DNA from: Ulva prolifera
Taxonomy: Eukaryota; Chlorophyta; Ulvophyceae; Ulvales; Ulvaceae
DNA: 32,285 nucleotides
Assembly (NCBI GenBank): GCA_023078555.1
Contig: JALAAN010000020.1
Span: forward strand, 1-32,285
Reading direction: 5' to 3'
The notes under the pieces are model-generated. The model was not told the origin of the DNA, did not search any database, and worked only from the letters and a program-made list of their open reading frames with translations. Shown here one piece after another: positions 1 to 12,700 of the stretch. Position 1 is the first letter of the stretch; each line of letters begins with the position of its first letter. The position numbers and the translations under genes were made by a program.

Positions 1-2
1 GG

Positions 3-3000
3 GACCAGATCATCGACGACCAGCGCAACGCGATCGGCAGCCTCTGGAGCGTCCTCGGCAAGGTGGCCACCCCGGAGCGCGTGCAGGAGGTGGCCGCAGA
101 GCAGGGCATCGACATGGAGCGCGCCGAGCTGCAGTTGCAGGTGTGCCAGCCCCCGCCGCCGTGGCGTGTGGGCTCTCTTGATACCGGAGCTAGTGATTCA
201 AACTCATCATGGCTCCCGCGCCCATGATCTTCATGCAGACAGTCTGTTTGTATACACCCGCCATGCACCCACCATGACGCTCTGTCCGGGGGCCTTGTAT
301 GTATGTATGTAGTTACAACGGAGAGAGGCCGGGCAACGGGCCGTTGCTAGGCATTCACACGCAAATCCACTCATAAACCAGTTCCGTGCACGCCCACTAC
401 GGGCAAGTGCACTGCACATGAGACACTGCAAAAGCGTCTTCACAATTAGGAAAAACACAGGCATCCAGCTTCACAAGGAAGCAGCTAGTCATCAACCACG
501 CTAGTCATCAACCACGCAGCCATGTATGTAGTTACAAGGGACAGAGGCCGCGCAGCGAGTCGTTGCCAGGAATTCACACGCAAATCCACTCGCGCAGTCA
601 TGGCACGTATGTAGTTACAAAGGACAGAGGCCGGGCATCGAGCCATTCCAGTCATGGCCATTCGCATCGAGCCATTCCAGTCATGGCACGTATGTAGTTA
701 CAAAGGACAGAGGCCGGGCAGCGAGCCGTTGCCAGGAATACACACAAATCCACTCACGCCCACGTATGTATGCATGATTACATAGCCGTATCCATTTGGA
801 CATTGACGATGTGTGCGTGTAACGCCGCCGACCGGTGCCGATGCGTACCACCGTGCGCACATGTGTAGGGGATGCAGGATGGTGCGCCGAGCGCGTTGCC
901 GATCACTGCGTCTCTGGCTGGGAGCACGGCCGCAAGCGGTAGCATGCATTGGGGAGCCTTCCGGACTCCCCACGACGATGAGCCCGGTTCTACACAGTTG
1001 CAGCAGGGCCCCTCCTCTGAGCCGCTGCCGCTGCCGTGGGCTGACCGGCCTGTGGCTGCCGGCGTCCCACGAGACGGCATGCCTGCGAGGGCCGCTGTCA
1101 ACTCCAATTCGCCGGGTCAGGTGGCCGCCGCCGCCGGTGTGCCCCGTGGGATCGGCAATGGGCCTGTGCCGGAGGCCGGGGCAGCGGTGGCGACGCGGGG
1201 GGCGCTGGGTCGGTGGAGCAGCCAGCTGGCGGCCCGCATGGCGGGTGGGCTGGCCGCTCCTGCCAGTGCAGAGAGGGGAAACCAGGCAGTGGAGATGGAG
1301 AGCGCGCAGGAGGGCGGTCTGCGGTTTCGAGGAGCCTTGCAGGCTGTGGCGGGGGCGGGAGAGGGGCCTGCCGAGAGCCCAGACGGGACGGCACGCCCTG
1401 TGCGCCGCAGTCAGAGCTTGCAGCAGGACGAGTCGTTGCGGCGGCGAGGGGGGTCCCAGGGTGGCTCCGCGGCGTGGTCAGGGTGGGGCGTTGTGGACGA
1501 CGTCAGGGGACGCGGCGACGTGTGCTCGCCGTTCCAGGCGCCGCGGGCTCAGCGCGCGTCGCGCAGCGAGGCTGGCAACGTGCCTACGAGTGCGAAGCGG
1601 GCCAGCGAGGGGGGTGGTGATGGGAGTGGCCAGGAAGGAGGGGCTGCATGGGGGGTTGAGGGCGGGGGTGGTGGTGGTGCAGAAGGAGAGGGTGCGGGAG
1701 AAGTGGCTGTGGGTGGCGACGAGGGAAGCCCTGATAGCGGCTTGCCTTTGAAGGTGCGATCATGCTGCGTGGCAGCTGGAGTAAGCAAGTGTCGACTGCC
1801 GCTGACGTACACCTATGCACATTTTTTAGGCACAGCCTCTGTCACAACAGGGATGGGCCGACCCAATCGGTGGCTGCTTGTCCTCGCAACTGCAGTAGCG
1901 ATGGGTTGTCTTTGAGGAGCATGACCGCGCTGCAACCGAGATTTGGAGGCGTGAAATCCCGCAGCCATAGAAGTGCCGTGTGTGGGTATCGCATTCTCCG
2001 GGTGGAGTGTACTGGACTGTGACGCATGCATGACGCGTCATCAGTGGTGCAGGGGCGCTGGACTGACGCGTCTCGGCGCAAGCCGGCCTCCGCGGGCCGC
2101 CACAGCGGCCGGCCGCTGTTCTCGCTCGGCAAGCCCGCAACAACCCCGCCGAAGGTCCGTGCCCCCGGCCTCGGCGCGCGCCTGCTCTCAAACCTCCGCA
2201 GCGGCCTGCCGCAGCGGCGCAACAGCACGGGCTCAAGCGGCCGCGGCACGCCAGACGTGCCGCAGCCTGCGGGCGGCGGGGCAGCGGCGGGGGGCGAGTC
2301 CGTGACGTATGTGATCGACCTTGAGTCGGGATGGCCGCATGCATCGCAAGAGCTGCCGAGCCCCTCAGCCAGGAAGGTGCGGTTGCAGATGCTATGGCAC
2401 AGCGGTCATATCTGAACGGTTTCACACATGCGCTAGACTGATGAGAGTTGCGCACCTGTCTCGGTTCGATCTGCATCAGATTCATGGCCACGTCATCAGG
2501 CACCTCGCTTGCGGATGCTGTCAGGTTGCAGACTTTCCCCGCAAAGTTATCACAACTACGAGCCGGCAGCTTTGCGATATGCGTCGCAAGGCTAGACAAA
2601 AGGAGGCAGGTATCACCGCAGGAACTGTTTGCACCACCGGAACAAGAACGACAGTTGGCTATGTACGTACATGCATTTGCAGCCAGCCGGGAGGTTGGGG
2701 TGTTTCGTGGACGCTTGTCTCGGGATAGAAAGCCGATGGTGCTGTAGGGGGCCTGCAGCCCAGCGGCGACCGCAGAAGACGGCGTCGAGGTGTCTGACCT
2801 CTCCATCAGGTCCAGCTTGCCCAGGCCGGCCGCCAAACCCCACCTCCCCGCGGCGGCCCCCTCCAGCAGCACACAGCGTGCCGCTGTGCCGGGCGCTCTG
2901 GCTGCTGCGCATGGGAGCCACTACGCCGAGCAGGCAGGTACCAGCACCTTCCAGCGATGCCTGGAAGTGGCCGCAGAGGCGCGGGCGAGTGGCGGAGCCG

Positions 3001-3611
3001 TGTCTGCGGCCTTCGATGGCGCAGGGCCCCAGCAGGGCCCGGCCGCAGCGGCGCAGCCGACGGTGCAGGGGATGGCGTGGGGCGCTCGCGCCGGCCACAT
3101 CAGCCACGCGCGGGACCTCCACATCGGCGGCGGCGGCAGCACGCGGCAGCGCGGGCCCCGTGGCTACAGGAACTCCTCGCTGGAGGCGTCGATCGCGTCG
3201 CTCCTCGGGACCGCGGCTGAAGACGGCGGCGGAAAGCCTGGACTGAGCCTGGGTGGAGGAGGGGCCCCGGCAGCTGAGGCGAGGGGATCGATCATGGCCA
3301 GCTCGACGTCTGGAGCTTCCGGTGGTTACAGGATCAGCACGTTTGACAGCCTGCAGCTTCAGGTTGGGCCTGCGGGCACAGGAGCGTCCGGTGGGGACGG
3401 TGCCACCGCACGAAGCACCTCCGACTCGGTGCCATCGCTGGCACGGCTCGGCGTGAGCAACGCGAGCGAGCGGCTGAAGAGGCTGAAGACGCAGCGCGAG
3501 AGGAGCGCCCGGATAGCACGGCAGCTGCGGGATGCACACTGGAAGGCAAAGCCGATCGAGGTTGTTGGGGGTGGGGTGCAAGCGGGCACGGGGCACCGCA
3601 GGCCTGCCTGA
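3..3611 (+). CDS. Unrecognised multi-exon protein, C-terminal part (5' end outside window)
   Basis: I do not recognise this protein. Four exons join in one phase (all phase 0): 3-140, 878-1753, 2053-2376 and 2748-3611 (TGA at 3609-3611), giving about 733 visible residues. Donors are GTGTGC, GTGCGA and GTGCGG; acceptors are ATGCAG (878; the TAG before 869 is an in-frame alternative), GTGCAG and CTGTAG. Exon 1 encodes a compact, probably helical piece (SLWSVLGKVATPERVQEVAA). The rest is low-complexity Gly/Ser/Ala/Arg sequence of the kind expected to be disordered. Near the C-terminus is a charged, probably helical stretch (NASERLKRLKTQRERSARIA). The true start lies upstream of base 1. No catalytic or membrane motif is visible. 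The gene is convergent with the SF1-like gene, about 600 bp away. Exon joins are well supported by phase; function is unknown. Confidence 0.6.
292..757. repeat. Intronic minisatellite, degenerate units of about 70-95 bp
   Basis: Intron 1 of the first gene holds repeated copies of a unit that begins with TATGTAGTTACAA, continues through GGACAGAGGCCGGGCAGCGA and ends near ACACGCAAATCCACTC. Full or near-full copies lie at about 301-372, 522-592 and 688-757, with a truncated copy at about 604-640. Smaller tandems sit inside: CTAGTCATCAACCACG twice at 485-500 and 501-516, and a 24-bp piece containing GAGCCATTCCAGTCATGG twice at 635-658 and 664-687 (period 29). Short TATG runs start the first unit. 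Spacing and lengths are too irregular for a CRISPR array. Confidence 0.8.
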
Positions 3612-4208
3612 GCGAGACGAGTTTTTGTTTTTGGACTGTGACACTTTCTTTGATGCTGGGCGACATGGTATATGGAAACAATGGAACTGCGAACTTTGGG
3701 ACCACTACTAACTCAGGCCAGTAGCACTGATGATACAATGGGTGAGACCTGTGGTTTTTTGTTTATCGGGGGCTGACAAGACGGTCAGTTTGGTGGGGCT
3801 TGATGTTTGTGGACGGACGCCCGCACACAAAGAGTGCATGTGGCAGGTCAGAGTTGGTCGCAAGGAACGGGAAGCTATGCCATGGGGTGGTGAACCGGCG
3901 CCTGGTAGGAGGATTCCTGCGCCCGAGTTGAAACGATGGTGCAGACAACACTGAAAATGTTGACACCCCGCATACACCGGCACGGCTGACCACAAGATCT
4001 TGACCTCACCAGTGACACAAATGCAACACAAACGCACAAAACCGACACGCTGGAACAACAAGAAAAGCATGCAAATTGCACCTGCTGTGACATCATGGCA
4101 CTGCCTGCGAAATGCAAGGCGGTTCTGCAGCAGACCACAGATTGACCTGCTCATACACAGCAGATTGCACACATATCCTACCTTCCGAAGCTCTCATGGG
4201 TACGCCAC
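3612..4208. other. Intergenic region between convergent genes
   Basis: This stretch separates the stop of the + strand gene (3611) and the stop of the - strand SF1-like gene (4209). It should hold both 3' UTRs. I see no further coding exon in it. Confidence 0.5.
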
Positions 4209-7200
4209 TCACCACCTAAAGACATTACGGCCTGAGTCATGCACGTCTCTGTTCGAACCTGGGCCCCGCTGCGATCCAGACGGGGCCTTCCTAAGGGCCC
4301 TGATGTCGCTGTCTGACACTGAAGGCGACCGCCTCAGAAGCATCTCTGCAGCGGCTGCGGCAGCCGCCCGGTCAGGCTTACGCTTGCCTGAAGAAGCGAT
4401 CTCCTTCCCACCCAGACCCTCCTCATCAGATGTGACAATTTCCCCAGACTCACTCGGCTCCGGGGCTGGCTGCGGGGACTCATCCTTCACAGGGTCGCGC
4501 TCAGGGGCGCGGGGGGACAGGTCCCGCACACCCTGACCGTGTGGTTCGCGGCCCCGAGGCGGGGGGCCGCGGCGCGCCAGCGTTGCCGCCCATGCCACCG
4601 CGCCCGCCTCCGCGGGCCGAGGCTGCTCAAGTCCGCCGCGGCGGGTGGTTCTCATCTGCACCCCAATCATACTGCGGCCGCCGTGCGGGGCGCTGCGGCC
4701 GCGGGTGCGCCGCGTCCGAGTCCACCCGCCGCAGAGGCGCACCCCGTGGGGACGGTGACGGGCTCGCCAGCAGGTCCCGGCTCCGCTGTGGCCAGTCTCG
4801 CGGCGGCGGTGGCCGCGGGGGCGGCGGAGAAACGCTGTGCCCCCGTTCCGGCCGCGCCGGCGGTGGCGGCCGCCGCTCCCATGATCGCGGCGGTGGCGGC
4901 CCCGGAGAAGTGCTGTGATACGCGCTGCGCTGCCGCGGCGGTTCGCGGTCCCGGCTGAGGTCTCGTGGTGGCGATCTGCGACTGTGACGGTCCATCTTCC
5001 CGGCACCCCCCGCCCTCAAATCGCCGCCCCCCTGCGCCCGGGCCGCCCCCGGGTGGCCCCCGCGGGGGCGGCGGGGGCCCCCGTGAGTCTCGCAGCTCCA
5101 TGAAGGCTCCACGCCTCGCCTGTGCGTCAGCCGCAGCAGCCTCCTCTCTCGCTCGCTTCTTCTCCGCCTCCGCTTTCAGCAAGGCGTCGCGCTTGGGCGC
5201 GGCGGGCGCCTTTCGCGGGGCCGCCGCCGCGCCCCCCGCCGCCGGCTTGGCTGTGGCCACAGGCGCAGACTTCTTCACCGCCGCCGCCGCCGCGGCCAGC
5301 AGCCGCTGCCGCCGCTCGGCCTCCGCCGCGGCGCGCTGCTCCTGCGTCGCCTCCCGCCGCTCCACTCGCCGCTTCTCCTCCGCCGTCAGCGCAACCGGAA
5401 TTGCATGCATGGGCCGCTCCTCCAGGCCGTCCTTGCGCGGCTCTGCCGCGTGCGGCGCGAGCTCCAGCTCCAGCCCCGGCGGCGGCAGGTCGGTGTCATC
5501 TGCAGCTGCGGGTCCGATACCCTGCGCCTCGGGCAGCAGCTTGGGGCGGGGCGGCGGCGCCGCGGCGAGCGGCGGAGGGCCCCGCATCGGGACATGCACG
5601 GGGGCCGGCTGGATTGGGGGTGGAGGCAGGAGGGGCATGTCCTCAGGGTCCACCCCGGGCGGTGCGTCCTCCGGAATCATGAGGGGCGCGAGAGGCTGCG
5701 GTGGGCCGTAGGCGCCTGAGGGCCACGCGCCCGGCGCCGGTGGCTGTGTGCGCCTCTGCCCCTGAACACGTGACGCGTACGGGTGAGGACGCGTACATGC
5801 ATGCAACATCACCGATTCTAGCAGTTGCACATGCAGCTGTGGCATCATCACTGCAGCAATGGGGGCAATCGCACAGATCGTGGGTTCCTCGGCAGCAAGC
5901 CATCGTCCGCATGCTATCGGTGCCCGCTGCCGAACCACCCACATGTGGATGCTACCGGCAAGAAAGCCATGACAGCATGCATGTGGCCTGTGACTGTGCA
6001 CCCGCGCCACCTGTAGCCACTGAGAGCGACACCACCGAGTGGTCCACGGCACCAAGCATATGATGCGGCTCCAATTGAAGCCAGCTGCTAAGGCAAACGA
6101 AATAATGCGGACATGCTAGGGAGAGTGCTGGGGAGAGTGCAGCCAGCAAGCTCCTATAGTGGGAGGCCCCAGGTGGTGGGGACCGCGCTGTCCGCGGGCG
6201 CTGCCCTCGCCGAGAATGCAGTTGCGCACATCAGGAGGCCACGATGCACGCGCACCTTGACGGACACGAGCAGCTGCCGGCCCTCCATCATGAAGCCGTT
6301 GAGCGCTGCGATCGCGGCCGCCGCCTGCTCCGGCGCCGCCATGTGCACAAACGCAAACATGCGGCTCGCGCCGGTCTCGCGGTTGCGCATCACCTCGGCC
6401 TCCGTCACGAGGCCGTAGTGGCTGAACAGCCCCCGCAGCGCGCCGTCGGTCATCGCCGGCGGCAGCTGCCCGACGAACAGCTTGCAGTTGGGGTCGCCGG
6501 CGCGGCCGTGCGCGGCCGGGGGCGCCGCGGCGTCGGCGGCCGCCGCGGCGCCGCCGCCGCCGTTGAGGTCGCTGAAGAACTGCTGCACGGAGTGATGGGC
6601 CGCTGCGCCTGCACACCCACGGGCTCCTGTCACAGGAGGGAGGGCCGGCAGAGATCTGCAGAGGGCGGTGGAGATGGTGGGTCAACACCAGGATGAGGGA
6701 ATGCTCTGGTTCCACGTCTGCGTGGACCTCACCAGATGTTTGCTGAGCTCAAGGTGGCTGCAGTTACCTCACGGCTGCATCCTGCGCAGATGCAAGTCGT
6801 ATGCAACAGCAACCAAGCTGCACGCTGCCATGCCCCGGCTACAGTTGCTACAGAGACTCACGGCCAGGCTGTCCTCTGCTGCTGAGGAGCCTGCTGCTAA
6901 GACCCGAGGCGGAGAGCTACTTTGGGTCCTCCGGGGTCACATACACACACGCGCCAGAGAGTATGCCACACGGGCCATACCTGGCATGGCAAACATGTGC
7001 ATGCGGGAGGTACATGTCATGTGCATGCGGGAGGCACATCGAGACCGTCATGTGCGTGAAATAATCACATGGGGACATTCGCAATAGGCCAGACCAATGG
7101 GCCAGAACAGTACACCATACAGTGCAGAAATCTGGCAAGCGTTTATCGCACCATCGGCAGCAGCGGCAGCGCCGGCATCGCCCTCCCCTGCCTGCGCGGC

Positions 7201-8736
7201 CCCCTTGCTCCACTGCCACTCGCCCCCGGCCCCACCCGCAGCCGATGCCGCGCCGTTTACTCCTGAGCCAGCTGCAGCAGCGCCGCCCGCTGCCCCAAGC
7301 TTGGCCCGCACTGTGGCGGCCGCCGCAGCCGCTGCTGCCGCGCCCCCCGCCTGCGCGTCCGCGGGCGAGCTTGGCCCGTCCACCGAGGCCGCAGGGGCTG
7401 CCCCCGCGCCAGCGGCCGTGGCGGCGCTGCCGTTTGCGGCGGAGGTGATGGCTGCTGGCTGAGGTGGTGGCTCGAGGATCTTCTGGATGAGCTCGGCGGC
7501 CTGGTCAACGGCGGCCTGGTTGTCTGCTGAGATGTAGACATGGAGAGGCTCTTCGGGGACAGAGGGCCGGTGTGTGTTTGGCCGGTGTCCCCGCATGTTC
7601 TGCGGGCCAGCGTCTCCTCTGCAAATACAAAGGATATGGCGGTGCTGTCTCTGAATTGGGCAGACCTGGGTTGGGACCCACAGACCCACCAGACCTGGGT
7701 TGGTGGTGCAGCCAGAAACTGACAGCGCCAGCAGGACTGAGCGCACCGCGGTCGGCTTACTCTTGAGATCAGAGAAGCGGAGGGAGCATAGGAAGCAGCA
7801 CAACTGGTAAGCACGAGGTGATAGAATCATGTGACAAAGATGTGATAGGGCGTCATTGGAAACAGGCTGGAGGTGGGGCCATCCAGTGTGATGTGGCGCA
7901 CCGTATGAAAATTTTGGCGCCAGTTTTTGCCTCCAGGTCTCGTTTCGTGCTTCCACCGCTGCCAATGATAAGGGCAACACAGTTTCTGTGTTTATGTGCT
8001 TCCAGGTCAACCTTCCTGGTGTGCACCGGAGGCCGCCAGCCAGCAGGAGGCTGATACGCTGGGTTGGCTCGAATAAGGTCCCGAATGATCTCATTTTTCT
8101 GGATCACGAGCTGCTCTCTGTACCGAGCCGTGCGCTGCTTGGCGTCCTGTGCCTGAGGTTGCTCAGCTGGCTCAGGAGCAGGGCGTGGTTCGCCCTCAAA
8201 CCCTTCCCATGTCCACAAGCCTTGATCCATCAGGTTGATACGATTATTTGTCTGCAAGAACAGCTACTTACAGCACTATGTGCATGAGATGAATGCCGCG
8301 CTGAGTGTCACCGCGTCTGTAGACCAACCACAAGCGCAGTCCGGGCGCTTACTTGAAGAATCCACATCAAGGCATGCAATCAGCGCTCAAGAGTAACGAA
8401 TACGTATTGTACCTTTCGAGAAGAGCACAGACAGGATGGAAGGAGACGCGCCTGCAGAAGGTCGTACTGCAGCTCCAAGCATCCAACATCAAGGGCGGTA
8501 GCGAGGATCGCCAGATTCCGTGGCAGCTCGATGCCCGAAACTTTGGGCACAATGACGGGCTGGTCTGTTGCTTGTGGGCCCCACTTGGTGCGCCTGCGCT
8601 TGGCCGGTTTTGCGGTGCCGGCATCTGCAGCGTTGGCTCGTTCTTGCTGCAGGCTTTCGTATATACGTGAGCCTGCATCTGTCTCAGGGCCCCACACACA
8701 CGATGATCTGAATTCAGAAATGCCAGCTTCCGCCAT
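4209..8736 (-). CDS. SF1: SF1/BBP-like branch-point-binding splicing factor (KH + RRM)
   Basis: Likely the nuclear pre-mRNA branch-point-binding protein that acts with U2AF in early spliceosome assembly. Exons (minus strand): 8736-8413, 8251-7902, 7618-7152, 6608-6256 (or to 6250) and 5761-4209; phases agree across all four introns. The N-terminus carries a U2AF-ligand motif, KRRRTKW (residues about 46-52). It is followed by a helical segment ending NPAYQPPAGWRPP and a KH domain with IIGSGGS (about 203-209), split by intron 2. An Ala-rich linker leads to an RRM (KLFVGQ as RNP2, MFAFVHM as RNP1). A Pro-rich segment, a charged Glu/Arg helix, an RS-like tail (RSPPRDLSRDREPP) and an acidic end (SESGEIVTSDEEG) follow. 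This domain order matches plant-type SF1, but no CCHC zinc knuckle is visible between KH and RRM. The last exon needs at least two frame changes (see findings), so its 3' half is not a clean ORF. Confidence 0.85.
5006..5011 (-). other. Probable frameshift in SF1-like last exon (C6 run)
   Basis: On the minus strand the reading frame that gives the charged helix and the Gly/Pro-rich stretch runs through this homopolymer. Immediately after it the coding-like sequence (RSPPRDLSRDREPP, SPPPPRPPPPRDW) continues in another frame. Dropping one G from the run joins the two. A second change of frame is needed between about 4680 and 4540, before the acidic C-terminus that ends at 4209. Confidence 0.55.
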
Positions 8737-9725
8737 CGTGCTTCCGATGCTTCACGGCTCTGACCAAAGGACACCCTCTCATGCCATGCTAAAGCTGATG
8801 CAGACACGATTCGAGATGACAACCACAATAGGCTAACGCTGCTTTCAATTTCACTCACACAAAGTATCACTGATAGTTCAATCGGCCGCGATGGCTGCTG
8901 TTCGATGAGCAAATGCTACTTCCACAAACATGTCGACTTCACCAGACGCGCCTCCAAGTAACAGCGATTCTAGCTTCACCGCAAACATGGCTTGGGGCAA
9001 TGTGCAAGGTGTGATCGCAAGAACGCCTCACAAAGCAGTGCCAACGACGGAACCTAAGCACTTGTGGCCACATCTATCATCGACAGATGGCAGCATCAAT
9101 TACGCCGGCCCAGTGCCATTTCGATGTGTTGCAGAGCTCCTCTCATGTGCTGCACCTTCACGCTCATTGCACCAGTTCCATACTCCAAATGATTGCTTTG
9201 ACGGGTTGACGGTGAAGTAGATCATCCTCATAATTGATGCACAAGATAGCTACCAGGTAAACATCCCAAGTCCATGCTCATATGTGCACATCACCTCACA
9301 TGCAGGATACATCTAGCAAACATACCCTCTGCTTTGCCCTCTGCTTCATTCAATACCAACACACGTCTTGTGGCAGACACACTCCACTCGATTAATGTAA
9401 AGACGCTCTCACTCCTGATATAGGGCCAGCGACAGCCTCTCCAAAACCCACATGACAGCGCATCAATCCAGCCCCTCAGTGTGGCCAGAGGTGCACACAA
9501 GCAGCCCGCCCAAGTCACCATCCGCCCTTGCAGATGGGGCCGCTGATCTGACCGCATGTGGATCCCGCAAGGGCTACAGCATCATTAACGTCTACTGACC
9601 ACACCATATAATGACCAACACAGCAAACAGCTCTTAATGAAGGTGGTTTTGTTTCGGTATATACCAGGTGCAACTCAGACCGCCTGCGTCCGCAGCCTGG
9701 CCCATATGAGATACGTTCACCGCCT
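8737..9725. other. Intergenic region between two minus-strand genes
   Basis: This holds the upstream region of the SF1-like gene and the expected 3' UTR of the helical-repeat gene. I see no convincing exon or RNA gene. Confidence 0.5.
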
Positions 9726-12700
9726 TCACTCCGCCGCCACCGCGTCATCGCCGCCACCACCACCCCGCGCTGCAGCCAGAGCCTCGAGCTGCTGCAGCTT
9801 ATCTGGGCTCAGGTCCAGCCCGTCCATGACCATCGCCGTCTTGCCGAGGGCGGTCCACAGGTAGCCATTCACCGGCAGCGGCTCAGGCGGTGGCGTCGCC
9901 GGCGGCGCGTCCAGCGGCGGCCGCGGTGGAGGCTTCCACTCCTCCAGTGTCACCGCCATCGCGGCGCGTGCAACTTCGAAGCGTGCGCCCGGGCCATAGC
10001 CACCACCGGCGCACCCCCGTGCACCCAAACATCCACTTGCAACTGTCCCACCGCTGCTCTCCGCCACCTGTTCTTCCACTTTGACAGCCATTCCAGTAGG
10101 TCCACTCTCTCCCGCTCCATCGCCACCATCCAGATCCATGTCACCTTTTTCCGCGGACGCATCCAGACTACCTGTGGACACCATGGCTACCGGTGCAAAC
10201 GCATGCATGGTCACCGGCAGGCCCGCCGCGGCCTGGGCGGCTGCCGAGACGAGGTTGCGGGCATATGCGGGCGGTGGGATGGGCTCAGGGATCGCTGGAA
10301 GCGTCACCGGGCAGCGGCTGGCGGCGGAGGGGGAGGCCTTTCGGGCCGTGCTGCGGCTGCGGCGGGACTTGTTTGCCCGCGAGAACGAAGTTGACTGTTC
10401 CGCCGAGAGACCTGCAAGCACATATGATCCAGATCTTGTAACCAAAGCCCGGCCTTAAACACCCATTGTTTCCTTGGGTGAGTATGTCTCCCCAACCCTT
10501 CAATGCCAAGACACTGCCACAGCTGCCACTTCAATCCGTATCCCGTAGAGTGCTGAAAACATCATGGGTCCAATGGGTTGAGGACGGATTAAAAGCTACC
10601 CCCTCCGTTTCAGGAGGTCGTGGGTTCGATTCTGCGTGCGCTTTGGGGAATCGAAACGGCCGCACGTGACCACCTCGCTTAGCACAGGAGGAGGCCCTGT
10701 GAGTTGCGTACGGTCGTCTGGGGGGGGTTTCCAGGTGGCTTACCCCTTCGGCAAATGTGGTCCCGTTAATTCGGAGTTTTCAATGTCCAATAGGATACGG
10801 CTCGGTAAATTTAGATTTACTTTACTTTACATTCTATCCAAGGAGTGTCGATCGCCCGTGTCATGTTACGCCATGCCGGAGAGCTCACGCCATGCGTGGG
10901 AGACATGACAAGTCGAGTCGCACCACCAGCGGAGGCCAAGGGTGAGCCAGGAGGCGTGGCGGCCGCATCGGTGGGGGAGGCGCCGCGGCCCTCTGCCGGG
11001 CCGAGGATGGCCTCCTGCCACTTGAATGCCTCTGCCACCGCAGCGCAGTACTCAGCACGCTGCTTGGCGTAGTCCACCTGCAGGCACCACACACATCACC
11101 CAGGTGTCCTTGCATGGCCGTCATGCATGCAAGACTGCCACACACATGACTACGGCCAGGGGCGGGCGGTGCCACCTAGGCGCGGTGTCGTGAGATGCCG
11201 TGAGACGAGTGGTGAATTCTCAGCCCGTTGCTCAGGAAGCTGGGGCCTGTGCATACGTGTGTTGGCCCTTTGTTGCGACCACGTATGCTCCTAGCTCACG
11301 CGCTGCCTCCGTGTTGACCCGTGTTCCATCGTCATTTGAGAGCTTCTCTTGAGCAGAAGACCTGCTCCACGGACCTTCACTCCAATGCGCTGGCTGCAAA
11401 AGCAACCCCGGCATGCGCACAGGCTCCAGCCACTATGACCCGCTAGCACTCGCCACAGGCACCCCTCTCCAGTACACATGCACACGTGCGCGGCAGTTTT
11501 CTTGGGTACTTCCCAGCGCGGTCGCATAAGCAGCAGCGCGGCTGCGTGTCCAGCAGCACAGCACCAAACGTGTCCATGTCAAGGAGACGTGTCCGCCCGC
11601 ACAAACATCACATCATGCATTGCAAATCGCACGTAGCGAGCCAATGTCAGCCTTCCTAAGGAGTGCACATATCCTGTCTCCGGCACAGCCGCCGCCGCAA
11701 GCCGTATGTCAGCATTCGTCAGCGCTAGCAGGCCACAACACCCCACGCCATCCTGCAGTGGCCGCTGTGGGACTGTCTGGCCTCACAGGGGTAGCCATTG
11801 GCAGGCACACCGAGAGGCAGAGGGCGATCAGCCTAGACTTTTTGAGGCATTCTGCTGATAGTCAGCCCCCGCACGGCCGCTGCAGTGGTCACCCCTGCTG
11901 TCAGCTCATGCCTGAAGCGGGATGTGTAGAACACAGCAGCCCAAAGTGACACGCCGAGTCGAATGCAGTTGCATGTTGCTGCAAGGCAGGAGGGCCTGGG
12001 GAAGCACAGGAGGACACGCTCCTTCGGCCACAACCTCACATTGAACCTTTTCCAGAACAAAGAAAGTAGCAACAATCTGGCCCGCTGCATGCATCTCCCC
12101 TCCAACCTCTAGCTACCTGTCCAGAGGGCGCCGCACCATGATGTTCACAGACCTCGCGAGCAGCGGGGCCGCCGCAGTCACGACGTCCTCGTGCATGCCC
12201 TCCTCCGGCAGCATGCATGCAGTAAGTGCATGCATCAGGCACCCCCGCCGGAGCAGGTCCATGATGTCGGCATCAGACGTCGCCTCTTCAAGCGTGCGCA
12301 GCGCGGCTTCGCGCACCGGAGGGGCGAAGGGGGGCAGCAGGGGGGGCAGCTCGAGGGGGGGTGGGGGCGCGTCCTCCTCTGCAGCCTGCTTGCCCTTTCC
12401 TTTCCCGCCTTTGCCGGCGGCGGATTTTGCTGGAGCTGCTGCTTCCGGTGGTGGATGTGGCGTGGCGTCTGGCTGCGGCAGAGGTGTGACACGAAGAGCC
12501 GGGAAGCAGAGGCAGCAGAGCAGGACCCCCCATCTACAAACACCACGCGAGCTATGGCCTTCTGCTTTGCACCTTGCTGCACAACCCCCAGACAATGCGA
12601 TAGATGTTGCAATTGCTGCTGTCTGTGTCTGCATGGCTGTGTCGCAAAGGGCGGCTCATCGAAACATGAACAACCAGACGACCGATTTGTCAGGAGAGAA

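Noticed and set aside
292..757. CRISPR array
   Set aside because: Repeat units are long, irregular and degenerate, lie in an intron of a eukaryotic gene, and have no cas genes nearby.
813..1751. Plus-strand Arg/Cys-rich open frame overlapping exon 2 of the first gene
   Set aside because: The alternative frame at 878-1753 joins exons on both sides in phase; this one does not.
10575..10650. tRNA gene
   Set aside because: B-box-like motif is present, but the T and acceptor stems do not pair; better explained as a SINE head.
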